Position numbers and translations under genes: made by a program
The notes under the pieces: model-generated
Databases searched by the model: none
What the model saw: the letters and a program-made list of their open reading frames with translations, nothing else
Told to the model about the DNA's origin: nothing
DNA from: Pseudomonas sichuanensis
Lineage (GTDB): Bacteria > Pseudomonadota > Gammaproteobacteria > Pseudomonadales > Pseudomonadaceae
Reading direction: 5' to 3'
Length of the DNA: 53,074 nt
NCBI RefSeq assembly: GCF_003231305.1
Contig: NZ_QKVM01000047.1
Location: 1-53,074, forward strand
Shown here: positions 7,456 through 15,386 of the stretch, in pieces
How positions within the stretch are numbered: position 1 is the first letter of the stretch
Layout: each line of letters starts with the position of its first letter

Positions 7456-8550
7456 ATGAGTGCCGTTACCCGTGCCGCCGTCGAAGGCGTGCTTCGCCAG
7501 TACACCGACCCCTACCTGAACCAGGATCCGGTCAGCGCCGGCTGCGTGCGCGCCATCGACATCCAGGGCGCGCAGGTCAGCGTGCAGTTGCAGCTGGGTT
7601 ATGCCGCCGGCCTGTTCAAGGGTGGTTGGGCCCAGGTGCTGCAGACCGCGATCGAGAACCTCGATGGCGTTGCTTCGGCGCGTGTGGCCATCGATTGCGT
7701 GATCGCCACCCACAAGGCCCAGGCCCAGGTGCCGGCCATGGCCAATGTGAAGAACATCGTGGCCGTTGCCTCGGGCAAGGGCGGGGTCGGCAAGTCGACC
7801 ACCGCGGCCAACCTGGCCTTGGCGCTGGCACGGGAAGGCGCGCGAGTCGGCATTCTCGACGCTGACATCTACGGCCCTAGCCAGGGCGTGATGTTCGGTA
7901 TCGCCGAGGGCACTCGCCCGCAGGTGCGCGAACAAAAATGGTTCGTGCCGATCAAGGCGCACGGTGTTGAAGTGATGTCCATGGCATTCCTCACCGATGA
8001 CAACACACCGATGGTATGGCGTGGCCCAATGGTTTCCGGTGCGTTGTTGCAACTGGTGACCCAGACCGCCTGGGATGACCTCGACTACCTGGTGATCGAC
8101 ATGCCGCCGGGCACTGGCGACATCCAGCTGACCCTGGCCCAGAAAGTGCCGGTGGCCGGCTCGGTGATCGTCACCACACCACAGGACCTGGCGCTGCTGG
8201 ATGCGAAAAAGGGCGTGGAGATGTTCCGCAAGGTCAACATCCCGGTGCTGGGCGTGGTGGAGAACATGGCCGTGCACATCTGCTCCAACTGCGGCCATGC
8301 CGAGCACCTGTTCGGTGAAGGCGGTGGTGAGAAGCTGGCGGCCCAATATGGTGTCGAACTGCTGGCTTCGCTGCCGCTGTCGATGCTGATTCGCGAGCAG
8401 GCCGACAGCGGCAAGCCAACCGCAATTGCCGAGCCGGAAAGCCAGATCGCCATGGTCTATCAGGAGCTGGCGCGTCAGGTGGGGGCACGGATCGTATTGC
8501 AGGAAGCCGCCGCACCGGCAATGCCGAGCATCACCATCAGCGAGGATTGA
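7456..8550 (+). CDS. apbC: Fe-S cluster carrier ATPase ApbC/Mrp
   Basis: A 364-residue member of the Mrp/ApbC/NBP35 family of P-loop NTPases that bind and hand on [4Fe-4S] clusters. An N-terminal DUF59 (MIP18-like) domain covers about 1-95. The deviant Walker A GKGGVGKST starts near residue 109. Switch regions (DADIYGPSQG, VIDMPPGTGD) and the cluster-binding CxxC in CSNCGH near residue 275 are present. The ATG at 7456 is preferred over an earlier in-frame ATG at 7438, because homologues begin at MSAVTR. The metG-apbC-dcd grouping is conserved in Pseudomonas. Confidence 0.95.
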   Translation: MSAVTRAAVEGVLRQYTDPYLNQDPVSAGCVRAIDIQGAQVSVQLQLGYAAGLFKGGWAQVLQTAIENLDGVASARVAIDCVIATHKAQAQVPAMANVKNIVAVASGKGGVGKSTTAANLALALAREGARVGILDADIYGPSQGVMFGIAEGTRPQVREQKWFVPIKAHGVEVMSMAFLTDDNTPMVWRGPMVSGALLQLVTQTAWDDLDYLVIDMPPGTGDIQLTLAQKVPVAGSVIVTTPQDLALLDAKKGVEMFRKVNIPVLGVVENMAVHICSNCGHAEHLFGEGGGEKLAAQYGVELLASLPLSMLIREQADSGKPTAIAEPESQIAMVYQELARQVGARIVLQEAAAPAMPSITISED

Positions 8551-8601
8551 TGCGCGCTGCTTCTGATGGAAAAGCGCTGACCAAGCGATTTACAACGACT
8601 T

Positions 8602-8673
8602 CGTGGGAGCGGGCTTGCCCCGCGATACCGGCGCCGCCGGTGCCACCCATCGCGGGGCAAGCCCGCTCCCACG
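8602..8673. repeat. REP palindrome pair
   Basis: Two inverted copies of the 25-base REP core CGTGGGAGCGGGCTTGCCCC... (8602-8626 and 8649-8673) are separated by a short GC-rich spacer. This is the typical P. putida REP doublet, lying between apbC and the cold-shock gene. Confidence 0.9.
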
Positions 8674-8725
8674 GAGTACTCTGAGCGACAGGGCAGCCCG
8701 TCCCGTGAGATTTTCGAGCAGGCAC

Positions 8726-8753
8726 AAAAAAACCCGCCAATGGCGGGTTTTTT
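8726..8753. terminator. Rho-independent terminator (csp/apbC convergent)
   Basis: The hairpin AAAAACCCGCC-AATG-GGCGGGTTTTT-like, with a run of A on the left and T on the right, can terminate both apbC (rightward) and the cold-shock gene (leftward, ends 8779). Confidence 0.88.
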
Positions 8754-8778
8754 CTGAAAGCTAGGAAGCGAGATCGAC

Positions 8779-8988
8779 TTAGGCGATCTGAACTTCTTCA
8801 GCCTGCATGCCTTTCTGGCCGCGGGTAGCGACGAAAGTAACAGCTTGGCCTTCTTTCAGGGTTTTGAAGCCGTCAGCTTGGATGGCTTTGAAGTGCACGA
8901 ACAGGTCGTCGCCCGACTGAGGGGTGATGAAGCCGTAGCCCTTCTCATCGTTGAACCACTTGACGGTACCGGATTGGCGATTGGACAT
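8779..8988 (-). CDS. Cold-shock domain protein
   Basis: A 69-residue single OB-fold RNA/DNA chaperone. The two nucleic-acid motifs are visible: RNP1 as KGYGFI (about 19-24) and RNP2 as LFVHF (about 33-37), with SGTVKWFND at the N-terminus. The start at 8988 is placed by homology and by the ribosome-binding site AAGGAGACAGAAAA; an upstream in-frame ATG at 9069 adds residues not seen in the family. The length matches CspA/CapB-type proteins. Whether it is cold-induced cannot be told, but the gap in front of the gene is long enough for a structured leader. Confidence 0.95.
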   Translation of the reverse strand: MSNRQSGTVKWFNDEKGYGFITPQSGDDLFVHFKAIQADGFKTLKEGQAVTFVATRGQKGMQAEEVQIA

Positions 8989-9328
8989 TTTTCTGTCTCC
9001 TTGGACAAAGTTGATGGCGGCCAGGAAAACCCCGACCGAGACTGAGTGCAAAGGAGCAGAAGGTGTCATGGAGATGGGCCGATCGTAAATCGTGCATCAA
9101 ACAGATCTTCGGTGTCGCGTGCAGCACAGTGGCGACACCATAACTTACTTTCCCTGACCTGCCAATAACTGGTGAGAGGTTTGTCGAAATTCGGATCGGC
9201 GGCGGCTGCAGGCCCCGTCCGGCGGGCATTGCAGTGAGACTGTGGGATGCGACTTTGCCGCGGGCGCCGGGACCGGTAAGATGCGCATCACGATTTTTTT
9301 CACCTTGCACTCTCAGGACACACCCGCC
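8989..9328. other. Divergent intergenic region, csp leader and dcd promoter
   Basis: This gap of 340 bases lies between the leftward cold-shock gene and rightward dcd. It contains a perfect 8-base inverted repeat (GGTGTCGC 9111-9118, GCGACACC 9132-9139) and no gene. I could not define promoters with confidence. Part of it is probably the 5' leader of the cold-shock mRNA. Confidence 0.5.
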
Positions 9329-9895
9329 ATGAGCATCAAATCGGACAAGTGGATTCGCCGCATGGCGCAGGAACACGGCATGATCGAACCGTTCGTCGAG
9401 CGCCAGGTGCGCGGCGAGCAGGACAGCCGGGTCATCTCCTTCGGTGTTTCCAGCTACGGCTACGACGTGCGCTGCGCCGACGAATTCAAGGTGTTCACCA
9501 ACATCAACTCGGCCACTGTCGACCCGAAGAACTTCGATGCCGGCAGCTTCGTCGACATCAAGAGCGACGTCTGCATCATCCCGCCGAACTCCTTCGCCCT
9601 GGCCCGCACCGTCGAGTACTTCCGCATTCCGCGCGACGTGCTGACCATCTGCCTGGGCAAGAGCACCTATGCCCGTTGCGGCATCATCGTCAACGTCACC
9701 CCGCTCGAGCCTGAGTGGGAAGGCCATGTCACCCTGGAATTCTCCAACACCACCACGCTGCCGGCGAAGATCTACGCCAACGAAGGCGTGGCGCAGATGC
9801 TGTTCCTGCAGTCCGACGAAGAATGCGAAGTCTCGTACAAGGACCGTGGCGGCAAGTACCAGGGCCAGCGCGGCGTCACCCTGCCACGTACCTGA
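9329..9895 (+). CDS. dcd: dCTP deaminase
   Basis: A 188-residue enzyme that deaminates dCTP to dUTP, the main route to dUMP and thymidylate in Gram-negative bacteria. The family core is seen in SFGVSSYGYDVR near residue 46, the catalytic segment LTICLGKSTYARCGI (about 106-120), and VTPLEPEWEGHVTLE with the active-site Glu. The length equals that of Pseudomonas homologues. The start at 9329 (MSIKSDKWIRR) is by homology. The usual neighbours apbC and metG are upstream. Confidence 0.97.
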   Translation: MSIKSDKWIRRMAQEHGMIEPFVERQVRGEQDSRVISFGVSSYGYDVRCADEFKVFTNINSATVDPKNFDAGSFVDIKSDVCIIPPNSFALARTVEYFRIPRDVLTICLGKSTYARCGIIVNVTPLEPEWEGHVTLEFSNTTTLPAKIYANEGVAQMLFLQSDEECEVSYKDRGGKYQGQRGVTLPRT

Positions 9896-9993
9896 GCCGA
9901 CCAAGCGCGGGAATTGTTTGCCCGCCCGGTACTCCAACGAGATAGCAGTCCCGGCGCGCACGACGCGTGCCGGCTCTCGTCAGGAGCCGCTCC

Positions 9994-10224
9994 ATGAAAC
10001 TCGACCCCGCAATCAGCGCCAAGCTGGCGGTCCTGCAGCCGAATCAGGTCGGATTGCTGGCCTGGACGCTGCTGGCACATCCGCCAATGCACCTGCAGGC
10101 CGGCGGCGTACCGCATCAGCCTGACCCCGATACCCCGCAACCGCCGGAGCCCGGCGAGCATCCGCCGATGGAGCCGGGCGAGCCGACCCTGCCCGACGAA
10201 CCACCGCCAGCCCCCGTGGCCTGA
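9994..10224 (+). CDS. Small protein with proline-rich acidic tail
   Basis: A 76-residue hypothetical protein. The first 35 residues look folded (MKLDPAISAKLAVLQPNQVG then LLAWTLLAHP). The last 40 are a low-complexity Pro/Glu/Asp tail with repeated PEPGE-like units (PPEPGEHPPMEPGEPTLPDE). The start at 9994 is fixed by AGGAG seven bases upstream; the upstream ATG at 9967 has no ribosome-binding site. It has no signal peptide or clear membrane helix. Function is unknown, and no partner can be inferred from its neighbours. Confidence 0.7.
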   Translation: MKLDPAISAKLAVLQPNQVGLLAWTLLAHPPMHLQAGGVPHQPDPDTPQPPEPGEHPPMEPGEPTLPDEPPPAPVA

Positions 10225-10255
10225 GCCGTGGGCCGCGCCGTCTGGCTGTAGCGGA

Positions 10256-11371
10256 TCAGTTGCCCAGCAGGTAGCCGCTGCGGCATACCTGCTCGCCAGC
10301 GACATGGGCGATGACCATGCCGGCCGTGGCCATGCGCCGCACACTGCGCGCATACAGCAGCCCTGCCTGGGTGTTGCGCAGCGGGGTGACGCGATCGCTG
10401 AGCGGGTCGATGACCTCGGCGATGAGTTGCCCCGCTTCCAGGTACTGCCCGGGTTTGGCGTGGAATACCAGCAGGCCGCCCAGCGGCGCAGTGACGGGCT
10501 CCACCGCTGCCAGCGGCGTCGCTGGCTGGCGCAGGGCCGGCAGCGGTGCGGGCTGGCCGTCGATCACGCCGCTGTGGGTGAGGAAATCCAGAATCGCCTG
10601 GCAATCCTGGGTCGCCAGGGCATGGCTGACATCTGCCTGGCCGCGCAGCTCGATGGTCACCGAGAAGCTGCCCATGGGGATCGGGAAGCGCTTGCCGAAG
10701 CGCTGTTGCAATTGCCACCACACCAGGCTGAAGCACTCGTCGAACGACTGCCCGCCGGAGTCGGTGGCCAGCAAACTGGCCTGCACGCCCAGGTAGCGCG
10801 CCAGCGGTTCGACCTGAGGCCAGGCTTCCGGGGTGGTGTACAGATGCTCGACGGCTTCGAAGTCGCAGTGCAGGTCGAGCACCATGTCGGCATCGCAGGC
10901 CAGGCGCTGAAGGGTCAGGCGCTGGGATTGCAAGGGTGTGTGTGCCGGGTGCGCGTCCAGGCCGCGACGCAGGTACTCGCGGATCAATGCCAGATTGTGC
11001 GCAGGATCGTCGTTCAGATGGCCTTCGATCTGGTCGCCGATGCTGTCCGACAAGTCGACGAAGTTGCGGTTGAAGTTCTCGCCGCTCTGCAGCTCGAAGC
11101 GCCCCAACGGCGCGTCCAGCAGCACCTGCTCCAGGCCCACCGGGTTGGCCACCGGTACCAGGATGATCTCGCGGCGTAGCCGGCCGTGCTGCTCCAGTTC
11201 CAACAGGCGTTGCTTGAGGTGCCAGGCCACCAGCATGCCCGGCAGTTCGTCGGCATGCAGCGAGGCCTGGATGTACACCTTGCCGCCGCCGCGCGGGCCG
11301 AAGTGGAAACTGTGCAATTGGCGGGCGATGCCGGGCGCGGGGGACAGCAGGTCGTGGGTCGAATGGTGCAT
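10256..11371 (-). CDS. Succinylglutamate desuccinylase/aspartoacylase family hydrolase
   Basis: A 371-residue zinc-dependent amide hydrolase of the M14-like AstE/AspA superfamily. Zinc ligands are H39 and E42 in SLHADELPG and H168 in DLHCDFE; the substrate-binding ENFNRNF segment is also present. A C-terminal beta-rich domain (about 290-371; biotinyl-like barrel, GGLLVFHAKPGQYLEAGQLI) is typical of the longer members. The start at 11371 (MHHSTHDLL) has an AGGA upstream; the frame stays open to 11581, but that part crosses a terminator. The true substrate is unknown. It is not in an arginine-catabolic operon, so AstE function should not be assumed. Confidence 0.88.
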   Translation of the reverse strand: MHHSTHDLLSPAPGIARQLHSFHFGPRGGGKVYIQASLHADELPGMLVAWHLKQRLLELEQHGRLRREIILVPVANPVGLEQVLLDAPLGRFELQSGENFNRNFVDLSDSIGDQIEGHLNDDPAHNLALIREYLRRGLDAHPAHTPLQSQRLTLQRLACDADMVLDLHCDFEAVEHLYTTPEAWPQVEPLARYLGVQASLLATDSGGQSFDECFSLVWWQLQQRFGKRFPIPMGSFSVTIELRGQADVSHALATQDCQAILDFLTHSGVIDGQPAPLPALRQPATPLAAVEPVTAPLGGLLVFHAKPGQYLEAGQLIAEVIDPLSDRVTPLRNTQAGLLYARSVRRMATAGMVIAHVAGEQVCRSGYLLGN

Positions 11372-11550
11372 GGGGGTCCTGAAGAGGGCGGTCTGCGACC
11401 AGGGGCCGGGATCATGGATAGAAGCACAACTTGGCGCGCGGTGCATCATTGCCCGGTTTCGCACAACGCTTGCTGGTGCAGCGGGCCCATGGCTCGGAAA
11501 TGGTGAAGGTGCAGAGTTGGCAGTGGTCGCTGCTTGACCGAGCATTGATG

Positions 11551-11579
11551 AAAAAGCCGCCTGTTCAGGCGGCTTTTTC
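11551..11579 (-). terminator. Rho-independent terminator after the acylase gene
   Basis: A perfect GC-rich stem (AAAAAGCCGCCTG / CAGGCGGCTTTTT) lies 12 bases downstream of the acylase stop, with a U run in the leftward direction. Confidence 0.88.
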
Positions 11580-11591
11580 ATTTTGGTTGGC

Positions 11592-14027
11592 TTACTTCCC
11601 CGGCACCAGCGTCAGTCGTTGGCTGCCATAAGCCCGCCCGAAGTTCTGCGGCTGCAGCGGCAAGCTCATGAAGCGCCCCTTGAACCAGGCATCCAACCCG
11701 TCGCTGTAATGGCGGCTCGCCGGGTTGCCGGACTGGCCGCTGCTGGTCAGCAGTTGCAGCGGTTCGGCCTGGCCGAAGTCGACGATCATCCGCGCCGAGG
11801 CCGGCAGGCGGGTGTCGAAGTTGCTGCCCCAGGCGTAGGGCGTGAGTGCCAGCGTGCTGAAGTCACCGCCGGCGGCCATTGGCGAGCGGCTGAGGCTGTC
11901 GCCCAGGCCACGGTAGTTCGGCGCCGGCCAGCGATACTGGTGCAGCTTGCCCCACTGCCAGGCACGGCGGTCTGCGCCGAGCTGGGCGGTGCCGGTATCG
12001 ATCGCCGCCGCCAGGCTACGGGCCAGGATGGCGGGCTTGTCTTCCTTCTGTGGCGTGCCACGGTCGTCCCAGAACGGGCTGTCCTCGCGGCCCAACAGGT
12101 GGTCGGCCTGGGCCGAATAGGAGAGCTGGGCATTGCCGATGAACGCTTGCCAGGCCGGGCTCGACTCGGGGCCGAGGTCGTCAAGGAAGGTCTGCCGGGT
12201 GACTTCCTGGAGGAACAGCTCATACAGCGCGGCATCGGCCGACACCGGGCTCAGCCGGCCATCGAAGGCCTTGAGCCGGGCCAGGGCGTCGCGCGCCTTG
12301 TCGCGCTGGGCGGCGGGCAGGGCGTCGATGGCCTGTTTGAGTGGCAGGGCCATGCCGGGGGCATCGAACATCTGCTTGAGCTTGTCGGCCAGCAGTGTCA
12401 CCTGGTCGTTCTGCAGGGCCATCAGGCTACGGCTGTCATGGCGGCCGTTGCCCGCCAGCTGAGCCAGGCGCTCGGCGCGTTCAGGGTAGTACCAGCTGCT
12501 CGACAGCTGCATGCCGTAGCCCTTGGGCTGGCTGCGCTGGTTGGCGTGGCCGATGAAGCCGGCGGCCGGGTCCTGATCGTAAGGGTGGAGCATGGCGTCG
12601 GCGTAGCCATCCCAGTCATAGCGTCCGTCCCAGCCCGGCGAGGGCAGCAGGCCCTGGCCGTCGCGGCGGTTGGGGTAGCGCCCACTGACTTGCCAGCCGA
12701 TGTGCTCGGGTTCGGCGAACACGAAATTAAGGGCAGCAGCGCCGATTTCACGGGTGCTGTCGAAGGCCCGCTCGATGTTGCTGGCGCGGGTCAGGTCGAA
12801 CAACGCGTCGAGGCTGCGATCGTCCTTGAGCTGCGGCAGGTGCAAGGCCAAGGCCAGGCTGCCGTGGCCCGGCAGCAGGGTGCCGTGGCGGGTGTCATAC
12901 AACACTTCGCGTTGCGGGCGCTGGCCACGGACGAAGAAGGTCTCGCTGCGTGCGCGGGCTTGCTGCCATTTACCGTCGGCCAGGTACGTCAGCTGGCTGC
13001 CCTGGCGGCGTACCTGTTCGAGGAACAGGTCCTGGTTGTCGGCCATCACCGCGCTGGCGCTCCACGCCACTTTACCGTTGTAGCCGGCCAGCACGATCGG
13101 CAGGCCTGGCAGCGAAAGGCCGGCGACCTGGTATTTACCGGTATGGATCTGCACCGGGCTCAGCGCCCAGGGCGCCCGGCTATCGCTGGCCAGCAGGCTC
13201 TTGCCGCTGCGACTGCGCTGCGGCCCGAGGGCAAGGTTGGACGAGCCGGGGTTGCCGAGCAAACCGAGATCGGCCAGTTGCTGGCCGGCGGCGGCGAGCG
13301 AGGCAAGGCCCGGCAGCTGGCTGGCCAGGTTCAGGCCCTTGAGCTTGTCGACTTCGCTTTCGGCCAGGGCTTCGTCGGGCGCGCCGGGCAGCAGCCAGGC
13401 CAGTTTATCTGCGCCGACCTTCTGCGCCAGTGTCAGGGCCGAGAGCTCCTCCTGCAGGTTCACCGACTGGCTGAAGGCATACAGGCTGAAGATCAGCGCC
13501 GAGTCCTCTGGCTTCCAGTACTCGGGGCGATAGCCGCTACGGGCCAGTTCGGCCGGCAGCTTGTCGCGGTAGCGGAACAGGTAGGCGTTGACCCCTCGTG
13601 CATACACTTCGAAGAAGCGCTTGAGCCGCGGCGAGGCGTCGGCGTAGAGCTGGCCGGCGCCCTGCTTGAGGTTGGCGGCGCGCATCAGGCGGTCGATTTC
13701 CAACGCCTCGGGGCCGGCCAGCTCGGCCAGGCGGCCTTGGGCCAGCAGGCGCAGGGTGACCATTTGTTCAATGCGGTCACCGGCATGGATATAGCCCAGG
13801 CTGAACAGCGCATCGTGGAAGTTGCTGCTTTCGATCAGCGGAGCCCCCATGGCGTTGCGCCGTACCGAAACATTCTGCGCCAGGCCCTTGAGCGGCTGTA
13901 CGCCGGTGCTCGGCGGCACGCTGTCCTGCATGCCGCCCATCTGGCAGCCAGTCAACGCAAGCATGCCGAGCATCGCGGCGGCGCTGCCGAAGCGGGGGCG
14001 GAAGGGAGGAAGGACGGGCGCGGCCAT
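11592..14027 (-). CDS. quiP: Penicillin/AHL acylase family Ntn-hydrolase, QuiP-like lipoprotein
   Basis: An 811-residue Ntn-hydrolase of the penicillin-amidase family, which is cleaved into alpha and beta chains. The new N-terminal nucleophile is predicted at S263 in GSSNLALG, followed by SGKSLLASDSRAPW, the usual pocket motif. Size and position match the Pseudomonas QuiP acyl-homoserine-lactone acylase group (from memory, KT2440 PP_1107), but substrate cannot be proved from sequence. The N-terminus has a hydrophobic stretch ending in the lipobox LTGC (C28), predicting a membrane lipoprotein. The start at 14027 is chosen because it gives this signal peptide. Other acylases of the family may fit equally well. 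Confidence 0.82.
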   Translation of the reverse strand: MAAPVLPPFRPRFGSAAAMLGMLALTGCQMGGMQDSVPPSTGVQPLKGLAQNVSVRRNAMGAPLIESSNFHDALFSLGYIHAGDRIEQMVTLRLLAQGRLAELAGPEALEIDRLMRAANLKQGAGQLYADASPRLKRFFEVYARGVNAYLFRYRDKLPAELARSGYRPEYWKPEDSALIFSLYAFSQSVNLQEELSALTLAQKVGADKLAWLLPGAPDEALAESEVDKLKGLNLASQLPGLASLAAAGQQLADLGLLGNPGSSNLALGPQRSRSGKSLLASDSRAPWALSPVQIHTGKYQVAGLSLPGLPIVLAGYNGKVAWSASAVMADNQDLFLEQVRRQGSQLTYLADGKWQQARARSETFFVRGQRPQREVLYDTRHGTLLPGHGSLALALHLPQLKDDRSLDALFDLTRASNIERAFDSTREIGAAALNFVFAEPEHIGWQVSGRYPNRRDGQGLLPSPGWDGRYDWDGYADAMLHPYDQDPAAGFIGHANQRSQPKGYGMQLSSSWYYPERAERLAQLAGNGRHDSRSLMALQNDQVTLLADKLKQMFDAPGMALPLKQAIDALPAAQRDKARDALARLKAFDGRLSPVSADAALYELFLQEVTRQTFLDDLGPESSPAWQAFIGNAQLSYSAQADHLLGREDSPFWDDRGTPQKEDKPAILARSLAAAIDTGTAQLGADRRAWQWGKLHQYRWPAPNYRGLGDSLSRSPMAAGGDFSTLALTPYAWGSNFDTRLPASARMIVDFGQAEPLQLLTSSGQSGNPASRHYSDGLDAWFKGRFMSLPLQPQNFGRAYGSQRLTLVPGK

Positions 14028-14125
14028 GACTAGGCTCCTGCAGGGCGTGGCGGGGTTTGGAAAGGCGCTAAGGTAGTGAGCGCGCAGTCGCCATGCAAGG
14101 TGCGGGGGCGCTTTATTTACGAACG

Positions 14126-14204
14126 GCTTGCCGCCAGCTGCAAGCCTCAAGAAAAAGCCGGCATTGCACCGGCCCGTTTTATCTTGCGGCTTGCAGCTTG
14201 CCGC
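14126..14204. repeat. REP-like inverted repeat, second class
   Basis: The left element GCTTGCCGCCAGCTGCAAGC (14126-14145) and the right element around CTTGCGGCTTGCAGCTTGCC (14183-14204) are related inverted sequences with a small hairpin between them. This differs from the GGGAGCGGGCTTG type seen elsewhere in the window. Confidence 0.6.
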
Positions 14205-14215
14205 TCAGGGCTGCT

Positions 14216-14419
14216 TCAAGCGCCGTGGCACTTCTTGAATTTCTTCTCGCTGCCGCATGGGCACGGGTCGTTGCGCCCGACGTCCTTCAGGGCGTTGCGC
14301 ACCGGCTCCTGGTGGCCGTGGTTGCAGTGCGGGCCATGCACATGGCCGTGGTCGTGATCGTGGTGATGGTCGTGGCCGTGATTGCAGTCGGGGCCATGAA
14401 CATGGGGTTGCTGGGTCAT
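14216..14419 (-). CDS. His-rich SEC-C motif miniprotein
   Basis: A 67-residue protein. Residues 5-36 are extremely rich in His (HVHGPDCNHGHDHHHDHDHG then HVHGPHCNHGH), with a repeated HVHGPxCNHGH unit. The C-terminus is a SEC-C zinc motif, CPCGSEKKFKKC, as in SecA and YchJ. It has no signal peptide, so it should be cytoplasmic. The composition strongly suggests metal (Zn, Ni or Cu) binding or a metal-store or chaperone role; that is inference. It is followed by the LEA-type lipoprotein and YchJ genes on the same strand, in the order ychJ, LEA, this gene. Confidence 0.85.
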   Translation of the reverse strand: MTQQPHVHGPDCNHGHDHHHDHDHGHVHGPHCNHGHQEPVRNALKDVGRNDPCPCGSEKKFKKCHGA

Positions 14420-14426
14420 TGCGGGA

Positions 14427-14903
14427 TTACTCCGGTAGAAAATCGCCGGGCATTATCTCACCACTGCGCGACAAGTGCAGGTCCCGGGGGATGATCAGCC
14501 CGGTAGCCAGATCGCCTTGCAGCCGGTAGTGCAGTGGTTGTTGGCTTTTGAGCAGTTTCGCCAGGGGCTTGAGATGCTGCCAGAGGTTGGTCCGCGCGGT
14601 GATCTTGAAAGTGCGACGGGCATGAGCGCCGACGCTGCGCCAGAGGCTGACATCGTCTTCGGCCAGCAGGATGTCACCCAGGTGTACCGCGTAGTGCAGG
14701 TTGCGGATGAACAGACGGCTGTCGTTAGGGTTGATGACCTGCAGGTGCAGCACGAACTCTTGCTGGTGCAGGCGCATCTCGACCCTTTCCACCTTGACGA
14801 GGTGCACCTCTGGCTGGCGCCAGCTGTCGTCGCCCCAACTGGCGCAGCCCGCCAGCCCGCTCAGCAGCAAAGCCAGCAGCACCAGGCGAGCGAGGGCGCG
14901 CAT
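14427..14903 (-). CDS. LEA type 2 (WHy domain) lipoprotein
   Basis: A 158-residue lipoprotein. The signal peptide has the lipobox LAGC (C20), so it is lipid-anchored, probably to the outer membrane. The rest is a WHy/LEA_2 beta-sandwich: FVLHLQVINPNDSRLFIRNL contains the characteristic NPN, and the domain ends with a strand-rich YRLQGDLATGL. These proteins are linked to stress and desiccation in other organisms, but the bacterial role is unclear. It starts 2 bases after the YchJ-family stop codon and is likely co-transcribed with it. Confidence 0.85.
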   Translation of the reverse strand: MRALARLVLLALLLSGLAGCASWGDDSWRQPEVHLVKVERVEMRLHQQEFVLHLQVINPNDSRLFIRNLHYAVHLGDILLAEDDVSLWRSVGAHARRTFKITARTNLWQHLKPLAKLLKSQQPLHYRLQGDLATGLIIPRDLHLSRSGEIMPGDFLPE

Positions 14904-14905
14904 GT

Positions 14906-15382
14906 TCAGTTACCGAAATAACTGGCGCAGCATTTCTTGAATTTCTGCCCGCTGGCGCAGGGGCAGGGATCGTTGCGCCCGACTTTCAGCTCCACGGTCG
15001 GGTCGATGAAGTACCAGCGCCCGGCTTGCTGAACGAAGGCCGAGCGTTCGCGGTGCTGGTGATCGCCTTGGCCGTCGTGCCAGCGTGCGGTGAAGGTGAC
15101 GAAGGCATGCTCGGGCTGCCCGCCGAGTACCTCGGCGGTTTCCACCTCGAGCCCCAGCCAGGTGCTCTGCGCGCTCCAGGCCGCCATGCCGGCGCGGTCC
15201 AGGCCGGCCTGCTGGGCCGGCAGCGTGGTGCCGACCAGGTAATCCATCAGCCCCAGCACGTAGGCGCTGTAGCGCGAGCGCATCAGCGTCTGCGCATCCG
15301 GTGCCGGGGTACCGGCGTGATAATGCCCGCAGCAGGCGTCGAGCAGGTTGCCGCTGCCGCAAGGGCAGACCGAGACACTCAT
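14906..15382 (-). CDS. YchJ family protein with two SEC-C zinc motifs
   Basis: A 158-residue protein of the YchJ (UPF0225) family. An N-terminal SEC-C-like motif (CPCGSGNLLDACCG, about 6-19) and a C-terminal one (CPCASGQKFKKCC) flank an NTF2-like domain of about 110 residues (TLMRSRYSAYVLGLMDYLVG, then WYFIDPTVEL). The function is not established; zinc binding is expected from the motifs. The start at 15382 (MSVSVCPCGSG) is the family start, and a longer frame upstream overlaps the DUF6231 gene. It is the second of four leftward genes. Confidence 0.93.
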   Translation of the reverse strand: MSVSVCPCGSGNLLDACCGHYHAGTPAPDAQTLMRSRYSAYVLGLMDYLVGTTLPAQQAGLDRAGMAAWSAQSTWLGLEVETAEVLGGQPEHAFVTFTARWHDGQGDHQHRERSAFVQQAGRWYFIDPTVELKVGRNDPCPCASGQKFKKCCASYFGN

Positions 15383-15386
15383 CGAG

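Noticed and set aside
11583..14033. An 816-codon open frame on the plus strand
   Set aside because: It is antisense to the acylase gene. Its low-complexity Gly/Ala/Arg/Val composition is typical of GC-rich shadow frames.
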